Shown here: piece by piece, positions 26,147 to 34,379 of the stretch | How positions within the stretch are numbered: the stretch's first letter is position 1 | Layout of the letters: each line of letters starts with the position of its first letter | The notes under the pieces: model-generated | The model's database searches: none | What the model was told of the DNA's origin: nothing | What the model saw: only the letters and a program-made list of their open reading frames with translations | Translations under genes and position numbers: made by a program | Assembly: GCA_023512345.1 (NCBI GenBank) | Contig: JAILZT010000031.1 | Span: 1 to 60,757 of the forward strand | Direction: 5' to 3' | DNA: 60,757 bases | From: Paenibacillus sp. | GTDB lineage: Bacteria > Bacillota > Bacilli > Paenibacillales > Paenibacillaceae

Positions 26147-26298
26147 CTTTCATCCGCTGGGAACGGAACTGCTTAAGAATGCGGAAATCTGGACGCTGTC
26201 GACTTGCGAGTCACAAAGTTGGACCATGATATTTTGAATGTACAAAGAAACCTCTCCTTTTGCAATGGTTGGACCATCTTTTGTACAATCTTTAGAAA

Positions 26299-26433
26299 TT
26301 GAACTTGAAAAAATGAGAAAAAAGAAAGGAGTGACGGAGGGGGATTTTGGAACTGGAAGAGCGAAAGCATCCGCCTTTGTCTACGGATTTCTACCGCTAA
26401 GAGCGGTATTAATCGAGAAATCTGTAGACAACA
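26299..26433. repeat. Extragenic repeat with long palindrome (copy 1)
   Basis: The left part (26299-26373) closely matches 31828-31901. The right part is a large inverted repeat, arms TTGTCTACGGATTTCT (26377-26392) and AGAAATCTGTAGACAA (26416-26431), one G-U mismatch, with an inner ACCGCT/AGCGGT hairpin. A shared conserved leader plus variable palindrome suggests a mobile or formerly mobile small element. No protein gene is supported. Confidence 0.6.
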
Positions 26434-26520
26434 GCGGCTGGAAGTCCAAACATTCACCGCAGTTGCGACTGGCCCTTACTCTAAAAACCTTAAGTTCAAA
26501 TAGGATCTATTTAAAATTAA

Positions 26521-26562
26521 AAAAGCAGCAAGTCCCCGTTGTACGGAGATTTGCTGCTTTAT
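26521..26562 (-). terminator. Terminator of the second ABC importer operon
   Basis: On the minus strand, arms AAGCAGCAAATCTCCGT and ACGGGGACTTGCTGCTT with a short loop are followed by TTTTTTAATTTT. It lies 25 bp past the stop of the last permease gene. Confidence 0.88.
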
Positions 26563-26586
26563 TTTTTATCCAAGGCAAAGGGTGTC

Positions 26587-27417
26587 TTAACCCTTCACCG
26601 CACCCGCCGTCATGCCCGCTACGATCTTCTTGTTGAAGAAGATGAACAAAATTAGTGGAGGGATGGATATCAACACTATATCTGCAAAGAGTAGATTCCA
26701 GGATGTATTATACATGCTGGTGAAATTATACAAGGTAAGCTGGAGTGTAGCGTTCTTGGCCCCCGGGAAGAAATATAACGGATTAACAAAGTCATTATAA
26801 ATACCTACGGATGAGAGAACCACAACCGTCGATGTAACCGGCATAAGAAGTGGAAGAATCATTGAGAAGAACATTCTTATTTTACCGCAGCCGTCAACAA
26901 CAGCCGCCTCATCGATTTCACGGGGGATCGTTGCCATAAAGCCTTTGTATAGGATAGTGGAAAAGGAAATGGAAAGTGCCACCTCAACAAGTACAATCCC
27001 AGTCAAAGTTTTGAATAAGTGAATGGAGTCAAGCACCCAAATAGTAGGCACAATTGCTGGAGGAATCATAAGGCCGGCGAGAATAAGGAAATTAATGAGA
27101 CCTGAGGCTTTACCAGTTCTGCGCTGCATCACATAGCCGGCCATTGAGCAGACCACCACAAGAACGGCAATGGACAATCCCGTAATCAGAACGCTGTTGA
27201 AAAATGCACGAATGACCATTCCATTCTGTACCGTAAGAACTTCTCTATAGTTATCTACAATACTAAACACTGATGGCCAGCCTAGATTCAAATCAGCAGA
27301 TTCTATCTTATTCTTGAAAGAGTTGATAATGACGAAGTAAAAAGGAATCAGGAATATAATAATGGATGCCAATACAACCAATGCTTCGATAGTGAACCTT
27401 TGGATACTCTTTTTCAT
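26587..27417 (-). CDS. ABC sugar importer permease, MalG type
   Basis: A 276-residue CUT1 permease with six hydrophobic helices and the EAA loop EIDEAAVVDGCGKIRMFFSMILP. The end FNKKIVAGMTAGAVKG is typical of the MalG/AraQ group. AGAGGTGG precedes the ATG. It overlaps the upstream permease by 4 bp, so it is the last gene of the minus-strand operon binding protein, MalF-type, MalG-type. Confidence 0.93.
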   Translation of the reverse strand: MKKSIQRFTIEALVVLASIIIFLIPFYFVIINSFKNKIESADLNLGWPSVFSIVDNYREVLTVQNGMVIRAFFNSVLITGLSIAVLVVVCSMAGYVMQRRTGKASGLINFLILAGLMIPPAIVPTIWVLDSIHLFKTLTGIVLVEVALSISFSTILYKGFMATIPREIDEAAVVDGCGKIRMFFSMILPLLMPVTSTVVVLSSVGIYNDFVNPLYFFPGAKNATLQLTLYNFTSMYNTSWNLLFADIVLISIPPLILFIFFNKKIVAGMTAGAVKG

Positions 27418-28280
27418 AGATCCACCTCTTTTTTCGTAAGAAACCAGTATAGCGGGAAGGCCAACAGGGATACACCGAGAAACAGGATCACGTTACCTGC
27501 AGTCGAGAGTCCGTAAAATCCGCCTTGATACTGCTTGTAGATGATGGATGCAATAAGATCTGTTGTAAATCCAGGTCCGCCCTTGGTCATTGCCCATACC
27601 AGATCGAAAGAACGTAAACCACCAATGAAGGCCAAAATAATAACAGAGTTCATCGCAGCTTGGATCAATGGAAGGGTAATGAAGCGGAATTTATGCAGTC
27701 TGTTACCTCCATCAATTTGCAACGCCTCATAGTATTCTTCAGGAATGGACATAATCCCAGCTATAAAAATAACTGTTGCCATTCCGACCCCTTTCCAGAC
27801 ATCAACGAAGGCAACAGAAAGTAATGCAAGTCGGGTGTTCCCCAACCAATCCGGGCCATCGATACCGAAAGTGGCTAAAGTGGTGTTGATTAATCCCTGC
27901 GTAGGATGCATCATGCTGCTGAAAGCAATACCTACAGCAATCGTACTTAGAAGTGTTGGGAAGAATACAACGGATCTAAGATAGGACTTGGTTCTTAGCT
28001 TGGTACAGAGTAACACAGCGAGTAAGAGACCAAGTACTACTTTAAGAGCGCAGGTCACAACTGCATATACAAACGTGTTCCTAAATCCTATGTTCAGGGA
28101 TGATTCTGTGAAAAAGGTAATGTAGTTTTCAAAGCCGATAAATTCCCAATCCACCAGATCCCATCTTGTCATACTGAAAAAGAAGGACATGATTGTAGGT
28201 AACAGGAAAAGTACAAAATATATAATTCCAGCAGGCAGCAGAAACATATAGGAATACATTTGCTTGGATGATTTAGTCAT
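27414..28280 (-). CDS. ABC sugar importer permease, MalF type
   Basis: A 288-residue CUT1 permease. First helix YMFLLPAGIIYFVLFLLPTI, then five more hydrophobic segments and the EAA-like loop EEYYEALQIDGGNRLHKFRFITLP; the fully conserved glycine of the loop is kept. GGAGAGAG lies before the ATG. The binding-protein gene is 78 bp upstream and separated by a stable hairpin, which should lower permease expression relative to the binding protein. Confidence 0.93.
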   Translation of the reverse strand: MTKSSKQMYSYMFLLPAGIIYFVLFLLPTIMSFFFSMTRWDLVDWEFIGFENYITFFTESSLNIGFRNTFVYAVVTCALKVVLGLLLAVLLCTKLRTKSYLRSVVFFPTLLSTIAVGIAFSSMMHPTQGLINTTLATFGIDGPDWLGNTRLALLSVAFVDVWKGVGMATVIFIAGIMSIPEEYYEALQIDGGNRLHKFRFITLPLIQAAMNSVIILAFIGGLRSFDLVWAMTKGGPGFTTDLIASIIYKQYQGGFYGLSTAGNVILFLGVSLLAFPLYWFLTKKEVDL

Positions 28281-28314
28281 CGTTCTCTCTCCTAAACTCC
28301 TTTTTGTAGTAACC

Positions 28315-28334
28315 GGCCCTGCATACGCAGGGCC
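28315..28334 (-). promoter_or_regulatory. Intercistronic stabilising hairpin
   Basis: Perfect GC-rich palindrome GGCCCTGC / GCAGGGCC with a 4-nt loop, located between the binding-protein stop and the first permease. There is no T-run, so it is more likely a 3' RNA-protecting or partial attenuating structure than a full terminator. Confidence 0.6.
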
Positions 28335-28358
28335 GCTAGATCGTTAACAAGGGTTAGA

Positions 28359-29711
28359 TTACCATCCAGCTAATCCAAGCTGTTTGGCTTGTTTTTCGAC
28401 ATCCTTGTCGTAGGCTTTGGCACTTTCCTCAGGGGTCTTAATCTCTACTGCATTTTCTACGGATATTTGCGGAAGGTTAGGACCTTTTAATGGGGATTCA
28501 AATTCCAAAGCAGAAGCGGTTGTCCCGGCATCAAAGTAAGGAAGCATGTCTTTTACACCTTCGTAGGAATCATCCGGAAGCTTGGCATCTGTAAGCATGT
28601 ATGGGCCATCCGGTTTTGTTTTGGAAGCAAGAATTGCTACGCCTTCAGGGGACAAGAAGAATTCCATCCACTTTTTGGCTTCTTCCACATGTGGACTTTC
28701 TTTGTAGATAGCCAGTGAGCCAGGCATCCATACCGTTAATCCATTCTTATCTGCAGTATCACTAGGTTGGGCAAATACGCCGATGTCGTTGATTTTATCT
28801 GGGTAGGTAGAATTAATGGCAGAGAGAGCAAAAGAGATCATTGGATAGTGAACACCGGTACCTTCTGTGAGCATCTTAAGGGCAGTATCATACGTAGTGG
28901 CCAGATTATCCTCATTCAGATAAGGTTTAAGCTCCTGCATTTTCTCAAAGCCCCGCAGCGCAGCAGGTGTTGTTGCGAATTTAGCCTTATTGTTGGTATA
29001 GTCATCTGCGAACGTTGGAACTTCATTTTGTACGTTATAATAGTCCGCTAACAACACGACTTGCGCGGTCCAGCTATCTTTGAAGGACCCGATCACCGCT
29101 GTTTTACCTGCAGCCTTGATCTTCTCATTGTTAGCCATCAATTCTGCCCAAGTTTTTGGAACGGATAGCCCCAGCTCGGCATAAACTTTTTTGTTATACA
29201 GCCATCCTCCGCCTTGAGAAGAGCCGCCTGGAGCTGCGTACACTTTGCCATCCACACTTACGGCTTCTTTAAATACATCCATTACATTGGAGAGGAAAGG
29301 TTCATCGGACAGATCAACATAATATTTGGCGGGATCCAGAGCTTTAAACAATGAACCTGAGTTGTAAAAGCTCATATCATCCATGTCTCCAGTAGCAAGT
29401 CGGGTCTTTACCAGATTGTCTCCTTCAGAACCGCCCGGTCTGAGGTCAAACTCCGTTGCGATGTTAAAACGTTTTTCAATTTCGTCGGCTACGGCTTGGT
29501 ACCCATCCAGTGAGGTTTGATTGTCAATTAGGATCTTGAGCGTTACTTTTTCAGCGGTTGCAGGGCTAGTTTCTGTATCACCATTTGCTGTGTTCTCAGC
29601 GTTTCCAGCATTAGTGTTAGTTGTTGAATTGTTACCCCCACATCCAGCAAGCACCCCCGCCAGTAGTACTGTACTTGACAGCAAAGCAAAGGCTTTCTTC
29701 GTTCTTAACAT
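28359..29711 (-). CDS. Sugar-binding lipoprotein of the second ABC importer
   Basis: A 450-residue family 1 solute-binding protein. Signal peptide LRTKKAFALLSSTVLLAGVLAGC with lipobox LAGC, then an Asn/Thr-rich linker and binding lobes with FNIATEFDLRPGGSEG, GGSSQGGGWLYNKKVYAELGLSVPKTW and MPGSLAIYKESP. It is the first gene of the operon. The frame opens at 29735, but GGGAGG is correctly placed (9 bases) for 29711. A cre-like site about 110 bp upstream lies in the shared control region with the divergent GH78-like gene. Confidence 0.92.
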   Translation of the reverse strand: MLRTKKAFALLSSTVLLAGVLAGCGGNNSTTNTNAGNAENTANGDTETSPATAEKVTLKILIDNQTSLDGYQAVADEIEKRFNIATEFDLRPGGSEGDNLVKTRLATGDMDDMSFYNSGSLFKALDPAKYYVDLSDEPFLSNVMDVFKEAVSVDGKVYAAPGGSSQGGGWLYNKKVYAELGLSVPKTWAELMANNEKIKAAGKTAVIGSFKDSWTAQVVLLADYYNVQNEVPTFADDYTNNKAKFATTPAALRGFEKMQELKPYLNEDNLATTYDTALKMLTEGTGVHYPMISFALSAINSTYPDKINDIGVFAQPSDTADKNGLTVWMPGSLAIYKESPHVEEAKKWMEFFLSPEGVAILASKTKPDGPYMLTDAKLPDDSYEGVKDMLPYFDAGTTASALEFESPLKGPNLPQISVENAVEIKTPEESAKAYDKDVEKQAKQLGLAGW

Positions 29712-29817
29712 TATAAAAGACCTCCCTTTTCTCATATAGCTTCCAGGTGAAGCAGTCTCCCAATTGTTTGGGGCTTAGCTTACCGGTGACTTTAGTCTAA
29801 AGGAGAAGGTCTTTTTC

Positions 29818-29831
29818 TGTAAGCGCTTCAT
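29818..29831. promoter_or_regulatory. cre-like palindrome in divergent control region
   Basis: TGTAAGCGCTTCAT has the cre core TGWAANCGNT; the right half fits less well. It lies between the divergent ABC operon (start 29711) and GH78-like gene (start 29983), where one bound CcpA could affect both. Confidence 0.5.
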
Positions 29832-29982
29832 AATTTGTGTGATGTCTGTTTTTTTTGGATGGTGTGAGTCAAATCTGTAAAACAAGCAACTTTACCCGTA
29901 AACCAGTCATGGTGTATCGGTGTGCAAAACGTTCTAATGGAAGTATGACATTTTCTGAGAAAACTCAAGGAGGATTATAATT

Positions 29983-31524
29983 ATGTCTGAACACGTTCAA
30001 CGTTTTACCTCAAAAGCCAACGAACTTACTCCGGAAATTTATCAACAGAAGGTGTATCCTAAGCAGCTTGTACAGATCGTCCGTGATGATCAAGTCATCC
30101 ATGGCTGGCGGGCGGAGAAGGTACATTCTTCGGACGAACTTTCTAATTTGGTGCTGGGAAAGGGAGATGAGGTTACTCTAGATTTCGGTGACCATATCGT
30201 TGGCACTCTCTCTCTGAATATCAAACCTGTGGGTAGTCCGCCGGATGCTCCTCTATATCTAAAGGTGACTATTGGGGAAATGCCCGTGGAGATGGCTGTT
30301 CCGTTCTCTGAATACGAGGGTTGGCTTAGCCGTTCTTGGCTGCAGGAGGAAGCTTATCATTTGGATGTGCTGCCTGCCGAGCTTCATATGGAGCGAAGAT
30401 ACAGCTTTCGTTACGTTAAGCTACAAGTCCTAGATACCTCGGTTAAATACAAGGTGAGTTTCGATGGGGTTTACTGTACTGCTGTAACTTCTGCGGATCG
30501 CAGTGTGCTGGAACCCTATGAACATGAAGATGCTGAATTGATGGCCATTGACGCGGTTAGTATCAAAACACTGGAAGATTGCATGCAGGAGGTATTTGAG
30601 GACGGACCCAAACGGGACCGGAGGTTATGGCTCGGAGATTTGCGGCTTCAGGCTCTCGCCAATTACGAAACCTTTAAGAACAATGATTTAGTTAAACGTT
30701 GTCTGTATCTGTTTGCTGCATTTCCTGACGATAAGGGTCTTATCAGTGCAAATTTGTTCATGAAGCCAGAGATTATTCCGGATGATACCTACCTTTTTGA
30801 TTATTCACTATTCTTTGTAGCGACCTTGCATGATTACTATCAGGCGACCGGAGATTTAGATACTTTACAGGAGCTATGGCCGACAGCCTATCGCCAGATC
30901 GAGCTATCACTAGGAAGGCTGGATGAACGGAGTATTTTGCAAGATGACAACACCTGGTGGTCCTTTATCGATTGGCATCAGGAGTTGAATAAACAAACGG
31001 CGTCACAGGCCGTTCTAATCTATAATATGAAACTGGGTTTGGTTCTTGCTGAACACCTCAATGATCAGAAACAGGATATGTTGAAGGTGCAAATTGATAA
31101 GATTCAATCGGCATCCTTGGAGCACCTATGGAGTGATGAGCTTAATTATTTCGTAAGCGGCCGAGAGGAGCAAATCTCATGTGCTTCGCAAATTTGGATG
31201 GTACTTGCAGGTGTAGTTGAGAACGAGAAAGCGAAAGAGCTTCTACTTCGTATGCTCGATGAGAAGTCTGCCCTTCCGCTGACAACACCCTATATGGTTC
31301 ATCATCTGATTGAGGCTCTAATTCAAGTAGGGGAGCGGGGGCGGGCGGTTACAGAAATGAAAAACTATTGGGGCAGCATGATAAAAGATGGGGCGGATAC
31401 ATTTTGGGAGTTATATGACCCGAACAACAAGAACTTTTCTCCGTATGGAAGCTATTTAATTAATAGCTATTGTCATGCCTGGAGCTGTACACCGACCTAT
31501 TTTATACGTAAGTACAAGTTGTAA
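29983..31524 (+). CDS. GH78-like hydrolase (rhamnosidase-related)
   Basis: A 513-residue protein related to family 78 alpha-L-rhamnosidases but shorter, lacking the N-terminal lectin-like domains. It starts with a beta domain (EVTLDFGDHIVGTLSLNI ... YSFRYVKLQVLD) and continues with an (alpha/alpha)6 barrel. The catalytic region reads FEDGPKRDRRLWLGDLR instead of DCPQRDERLGWTGD, with the acidic and basic spacing kept, and DTFWELYDP corresponds to the second acidic site. The substrate may be rhamnose or another sugar. AAGGAGG precedes the ATG. It diverges from the ABC importer and is probably co-regulated with it. No signal peptide. Confidence 0.82.
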   Translation: MSEHVQRFTSKANELTPEIYQQKVYPKQLVQIVRDDQVIHGWRAEKVHSSDELSNLVLGKGDEVTLDFGDHIVGTLSLNIKPVGSPPDAPLYLKVTIGEMPVEMAVPFSEYEGWLSRSWLQEEAYHLDVLPAELHMERRYSFRYVKLQVLDTSVKYKVSFDGVYCTAVTSADRSVLEPYEHEDAELMAIDAVSIKTLEDCMQEVFEDGPKRDRRLWLGDLRLQALANYETFKNNDLVKRCLYLFAAFPDDKGLISANLFMKPEIIPDDTYLFDYSLFFVATLHDYYQATGDLDTLQELWPTAYRQIELSLGRLDERSILQDDNTWWSFIDWHQELNKQTASQAVLIYNMKLGLVLAEHLNDQKQDMLKVQIDKIQSASLEHLWSDELNYFVSGREEQISCASQIWMVLAGVVENEKAKELLLRMLDEKSALPLTTPYMVHHLIEALIQVGERGRAVTEMKNYWGSMIKDGADTFWELYDPNNKNFSPYGSYLINSYCHAWSCTPTYFIRKYKL

Positions 31525-31584
31525 AACTTAACTATATACGCTTTAAAGGTACCCAATTCGGGGTTGCGGACCAGTCCTTCGGCG

Positions 31585-31774
31585 AAATAGAGGGGAAAAT
31601 GCCCGCTAATACCGACAGAAAAGTCTTTATTTTGAGATTAAAGGGAAAATATCCCTCTAATCTTAGCCATAACGCCTCAAATAGGTATATTCTCAAAATT
31701 AGCGGGTGAAATTCCCTCTAATAGTCCAAAAGAGACACCAGACGCAGAAATAGAGGGAGAAAATCCCTCTATTA
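31585..31774. repeat. Four copies of a ~26-bp imperfect palindrome
   Basis: Copies at 31585-31610, 31636-31662, 31696-31722 and 31748-31774 all fit the pattern AATAGAGGGAAAATCCCTCTAAT, each self-complementary around an A/T centre. Spacing start to start is 51, 60 and 52 bp. The region 31525-31907 carries no supported gene; it holds this array and copy 2 of the element at 31828. Confidence 0.75.
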
Positions 31775-31827
31775 GAGCGTAACGATTTACTTCCTTGCCG
31801 TCACCTATCAAGCACTGATTTTTGGTG

Positions 31828-31901
31828 TTGAACTTGAAAAACTGACTAAAAGGAAAAAGTAACGGAGGGGAATTTTGGAACTGGAAGAGTGATAGCGTCC
31901 G
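31828..31901. repeat. Extragenic repeat (copy 2, palindrome lost)
   Basis: From TTGAACTTGAAAAA to GGAACTGGAAGAG and the following AGCGTCCG this closely matches 26299-26373. The long palindrome seen after copy 1 is absent here, and the AraC terminator follows directly. Confidence 0.6.
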
Positions 31902-31908
31902 AATAATT

Positions 31909-31945
31909 AAAGCCTGAAATTCTCTATTCAGAGATTCAGGCTTTT
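31909..31945 (-). terminator. Terminator of AraC gene, overlapping its stop
   Basis: Minus-strand arms AAAGCCTGAATCTCT and AGAATTTCAGGCTTT with a short loop. The hairpin includes the last codons and the stop of the AraC gene at 31928. A weak T/A-rich tail follows. Confidence 0.75.
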
Positions 31946-32926
31946 CTTCTGCAGGTCACGGTACTGAGCCGGGGTGCATCCATAGTGTTCAGCGAATTTT
32001 TTATAGAAAAAACTCAGGCTTTCATATCCGACTTCTGCAGAAATTTCATCAATTGATTTATGACTATGGGCTAGCATCGACCCCGCAAGATTCATACGCT
32101 GAGACTGAACCCATTCTACAAAAGTTTTGCCGGTGTTTTTTTTAAGCAGATTGCCAAGATAGTTGGGGTTGAAATTGAACTCGGCGGCGAGGCTCTTAAG
32201 GGAACAGTGGTTGTAATTTTTCTCGATGTATTTCAGCACTGATATTAAGTCTGTTTTCTTGGAATGCCTAGGTGACTTGTAATTAGTACTGCCATATACC
32301 CGCATTAACTCCGTAAATATGATCAGACAATAACTGCTAATCATTTCTTGGGAATACTCCGCAGGATCAAAAAACTCGCACATCATATTCTTAATCATAT
32401 ATTGCAAATTCTCATTACCCTCGGATTGAAAAACAATATACCGATCATGATTAGTATTCATAGAAATGGCATTAATCAAGAAATCGGTAACGATACCTGA
32501 AGAGCCAAGTCTGCTTAGAAGAGCGGAGTTAAGGGTCTCCTTTTTCATTATAATATTGATCAGAATATCATTTTCGCCCGGTCGGGAAATGGAATGCGGT
32601 ACGTCTGTATCGAGCAGGCACATTTGACCTTGAGTCAATACTATTTCCTGATCATTGATCGTTTGGATAATCGAACCTGAATAGACGTAATTCATTTCTA
32701 TAAAAGAATGTACATGAAGCGGCATCTCGGCAAAACGGTGGTGCTTGCTAATATATATAGGGCCTTTATCGAAAAAAAGATGCTCAGGCATTCGAGGATA
32801 GTGTTCTCCCTCTTGCACCATCAACTCGTTTCCACCAAATTCATTGATATTCTGCAGCGTCTCTTTTTGTACAGTTTCGATGGGGTCCAACTGCTGCAAA
32901 AATTGATCTAATGTATGATGATTCAT
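31928..32926 (-). CDS. AraC-family transcriptional regulator
   Basis: A 332-residue regulator with a long N-terminal cupin-type domain (ISKHHRFAEMPLHVHSFIEMNYVYSG ... GQMCLLDTDVPHSI) and a C-terminal AraC domain (CSLKSLAAEFNFNPNYLGNLLKKNTGKTFVEWV and IDEISAEVGYESLSFFYKKFAEHYGCTPAQYR). AGGGG lies 8 bases before the ATG. It stands between the GH78-like gene and an LtrA-like gene and has its own promoter with a duplicated segment. The target is not obvious; the nearby GH78-like gene is the best guess. Confidence 0.9.
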   Translation of the reverse strand: MNHHTLDQFLQQLDPIETVQKETLQNINEFGGNELMVQEGEHYPRMPEHLFFDKGPIYISKHHRFAEMPLHVHSFIEMNYVYSGSIIQTINDQEIVLTQGQMCLLDTDVPHSISRPGENDILINIIMKKETLNSALLSRLGSSGIVTDFLINAISMNTNHDRYIVFQSEGNENLQYMIKNMMCEFFDPAEYSQEMISSYCLIIFTELMRVYGSTNYKSPRHSKKTDLISVLKYIEKNYNHCSLKSLAAEFNFNPNYLGNLLKKNTGKTFVEWVQSQRMNLAGSMLAHSHKSIDEISAEVGYESLSFFYKKFAEHYGCTPAQYRDLQKKSLNL

Positions 32927-32967
32927 CTCTTAACCCCTCACGTCTTCCGCTGATGAAGCTTGTTCAT

Positions 32968-33011
32968 TGTTTAAAGTCTATTATAGTCATGTGTTTGAAG
33001 TCTATTATAGT
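32968..33011 (-). promoter_or_regulatory. Duplicated 20-bp promoter segment
   Basis: TGTTTAAAGTCTATTATAGT (32968-32987) recurs as TGTTTGAAGTCTATTATAGT (32992-33011), 19 of 20 bases identical with a 24-bp period. On the minus strand each copy contains TATAAT, a consensus -10 box, upstream of the AraC gene. It may be a tandem promoter or a pair of autoregulatory half-sites. Confidence 0.55.
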
Positions 33012-33072
33012 GCCAGCGGAGGGTTTGGGAAAGCTTAGGTTAGGTTCGCACTTTGGAGTAAGTAAGCCATTC

Positions 33073-34161
33073 TTAAGTTGTCACTTTTGCATAAATGATG
33101 AAAAACAAGGCTAACCCGCCAATTATTAAATAACTGGGGACATGGAATATCAAGCTAACCGCAAACAATACTCCAAGCAGCCCTAACAAGAATATTAAAT
33201 GATAGAGATCCAGCTGCTGCTCTTTATCTCTGAATTTGTGGAAAACAAAGGTCGTAGAAAAAAAGTACAGCACTACAGATCCATACATAAACGTCAGTAT
33301 AAATAAATTGTTAAGCTGCTCCAAGAATAATAATTGAATAGAAGCCGCAAGCATACTCATCGCCAGAAATATGAATAAATGACCATAGATAATGGCTTGA
33401 CCGGCGGTTTGTTTCGTCTTGTCGACTTTCTTTTCTACATTGTCAAAATACTGCCACCACATTCCTATGATTAAAATAAAGGTTATGGCTGCGAATACAA
33501 TAGAGTTCCATGTCCAAACGCTGGACTGTAAGACGGCGAGGATACTAATCACAGACTCTCCAAGAAGAATCAAAGTAAATAAGGAGAAACGTTCTAACAA
33601 ATGATGGGTATTTACAGGGGTTTTCTTTAAGATCTGTCTTCCGACTATAGGTACCAGAATATCAGCAATAATTCCGGCATACAAAACGGTGTAACGAAGC
33701 CATGAATCAAAAAATAGAGATGTGCAGGAGATGGCTATGCCCACCCAAAAATAAGTTCCCAGATAATGCGCGGTGGCTTTATTGTGGCCATGTTCTTTTT
33801 GGTGAACAGAAAGATATTGCAAAGCGGTCATGCTTCTTAGACCTGCATAACCCACAAGAAACGAAATATAGTATTGATCAAAATCAACCGATAAGCTAGC
33901 CGTCATAATGAGTGCGAAAAATAATTGAAGAATTAAATAGATTCGGTGCTTCATGATATCCTGCCCAAAACGGTTCATAAAAAGCGTCTGGCCGGCCCAA
34001 GCCCACCAGATGGGGATGAAGATTAATACAAACTTCGCCAAGTATTCAAAAGGAATTACACCATGCTCTACATGGACGAGGACATGACTTGCTTTAGAAA
34101 CAGCGGCAACAAACAGTAAATCATAAAAAAGCTCCAACCAAGTTACTTTCTTTGGTGCCAT
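33073..34161 (-). CDS. ltrA: Low-temperature requirement protein A (LtrA) family membrane protein
   Basis: A 362-residue integral membrane protein with roughly ten hydrophobic helices. The N-terminal signature VTWLELFYDLLFVAAVSKASH and the HHLLERFSLFTLILLGESVISI segment are typical of the LtrA family (first described in Listeria as needed for growth in the cold). The biochemical role is not known. GGGAGG with ideal spacing precedes the ATG. It is a single gene, unrelated in theme to its sugar-metabolism neighbours. Confidence 0.9.
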   Translation of the reverse strand: MAPKKVTWLELFYDLLFVAAVSKASHVLVHVEHGVIPFEYLAKFVLIFIPIWWAWAGQTLFMNRFGQDIMKHRIYLILQLFFALIMTASLSVDFDQYYISFLVGYAGLRSMTALQYLSVHQKEHGHNKATAHYLGTYFWVGIAISCTSLFFDSWLRYTVLYAGIIADILVPIVGRQILKKTPVNTHHLLERFSLFTLILLGESVISILAVLQSSVWTWNSIVFAAITFILIIGMWWQYFDNVEKKVDKTKQTAGQAIIYGHLFIFLAMSMLAASIQLLFLEQLNNLFILTFMYGSVVLYFFSTTFVFHKFRDKEQQLDLYHLIFLLGLLGVLFAVSLIFHVPSYLIIGGLALFFIIYAKVTT

Positions 34162-34283
34162 TTAATTACCTCCCGGGCGGCGTGGAATAAATAACATTTC
34201 GTGAGTTTGTAACATAAATAGATCTAATACCCTTAATGTTAACCTCAAAATTAATATTTTTGTGATTTTTTTTATATTAATTA

Positions 34284-34297
34284 TGAAAGCGCTATAT
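34284..34297 (+). promoter_or_regulatory. cre-like site upstream of the rhamnose operon
   Basis: TGAAAGCGCTATAT carries the cre core TGWAANCGNT. It lies 83 bp upstream of rhaEW. The following leader (about 34300-34360) is rich in ACAAACAAA-type repeats, which could be sites for the operon's DeoR-type regulator. Confidence 0.55.
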
Positions 34298-34379
34298 TCA
34301 AATACAAACAAATGGTTTAAAATCTAAGCAAACACAAACAAACAGAAATAAATAAATTCAAAAACGGAGGTTTTTAGAA

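Noticed and set aside
25988..26176. Plus-strand 62-residue frame in the decayed gap
   Set aside because: It is antisense to the transposase-like segment, has no ribosome binding site and no family look; the minus strand explains the coding-like composition.
26238..26636. Plus-strand 132-residue frame across 26.2-26.6 kb
   Set aside because: It runs through the extragenic repeat, the palindrome and the importer's terminator, so it is a chance frame.
31585..31774. CRISPR array
   Set aside because: Only four units, each palindromic and imperfect, with 25-35 bp of unrelated DNA between them and no cas genes; a palindromic extragenic repeat fits better.
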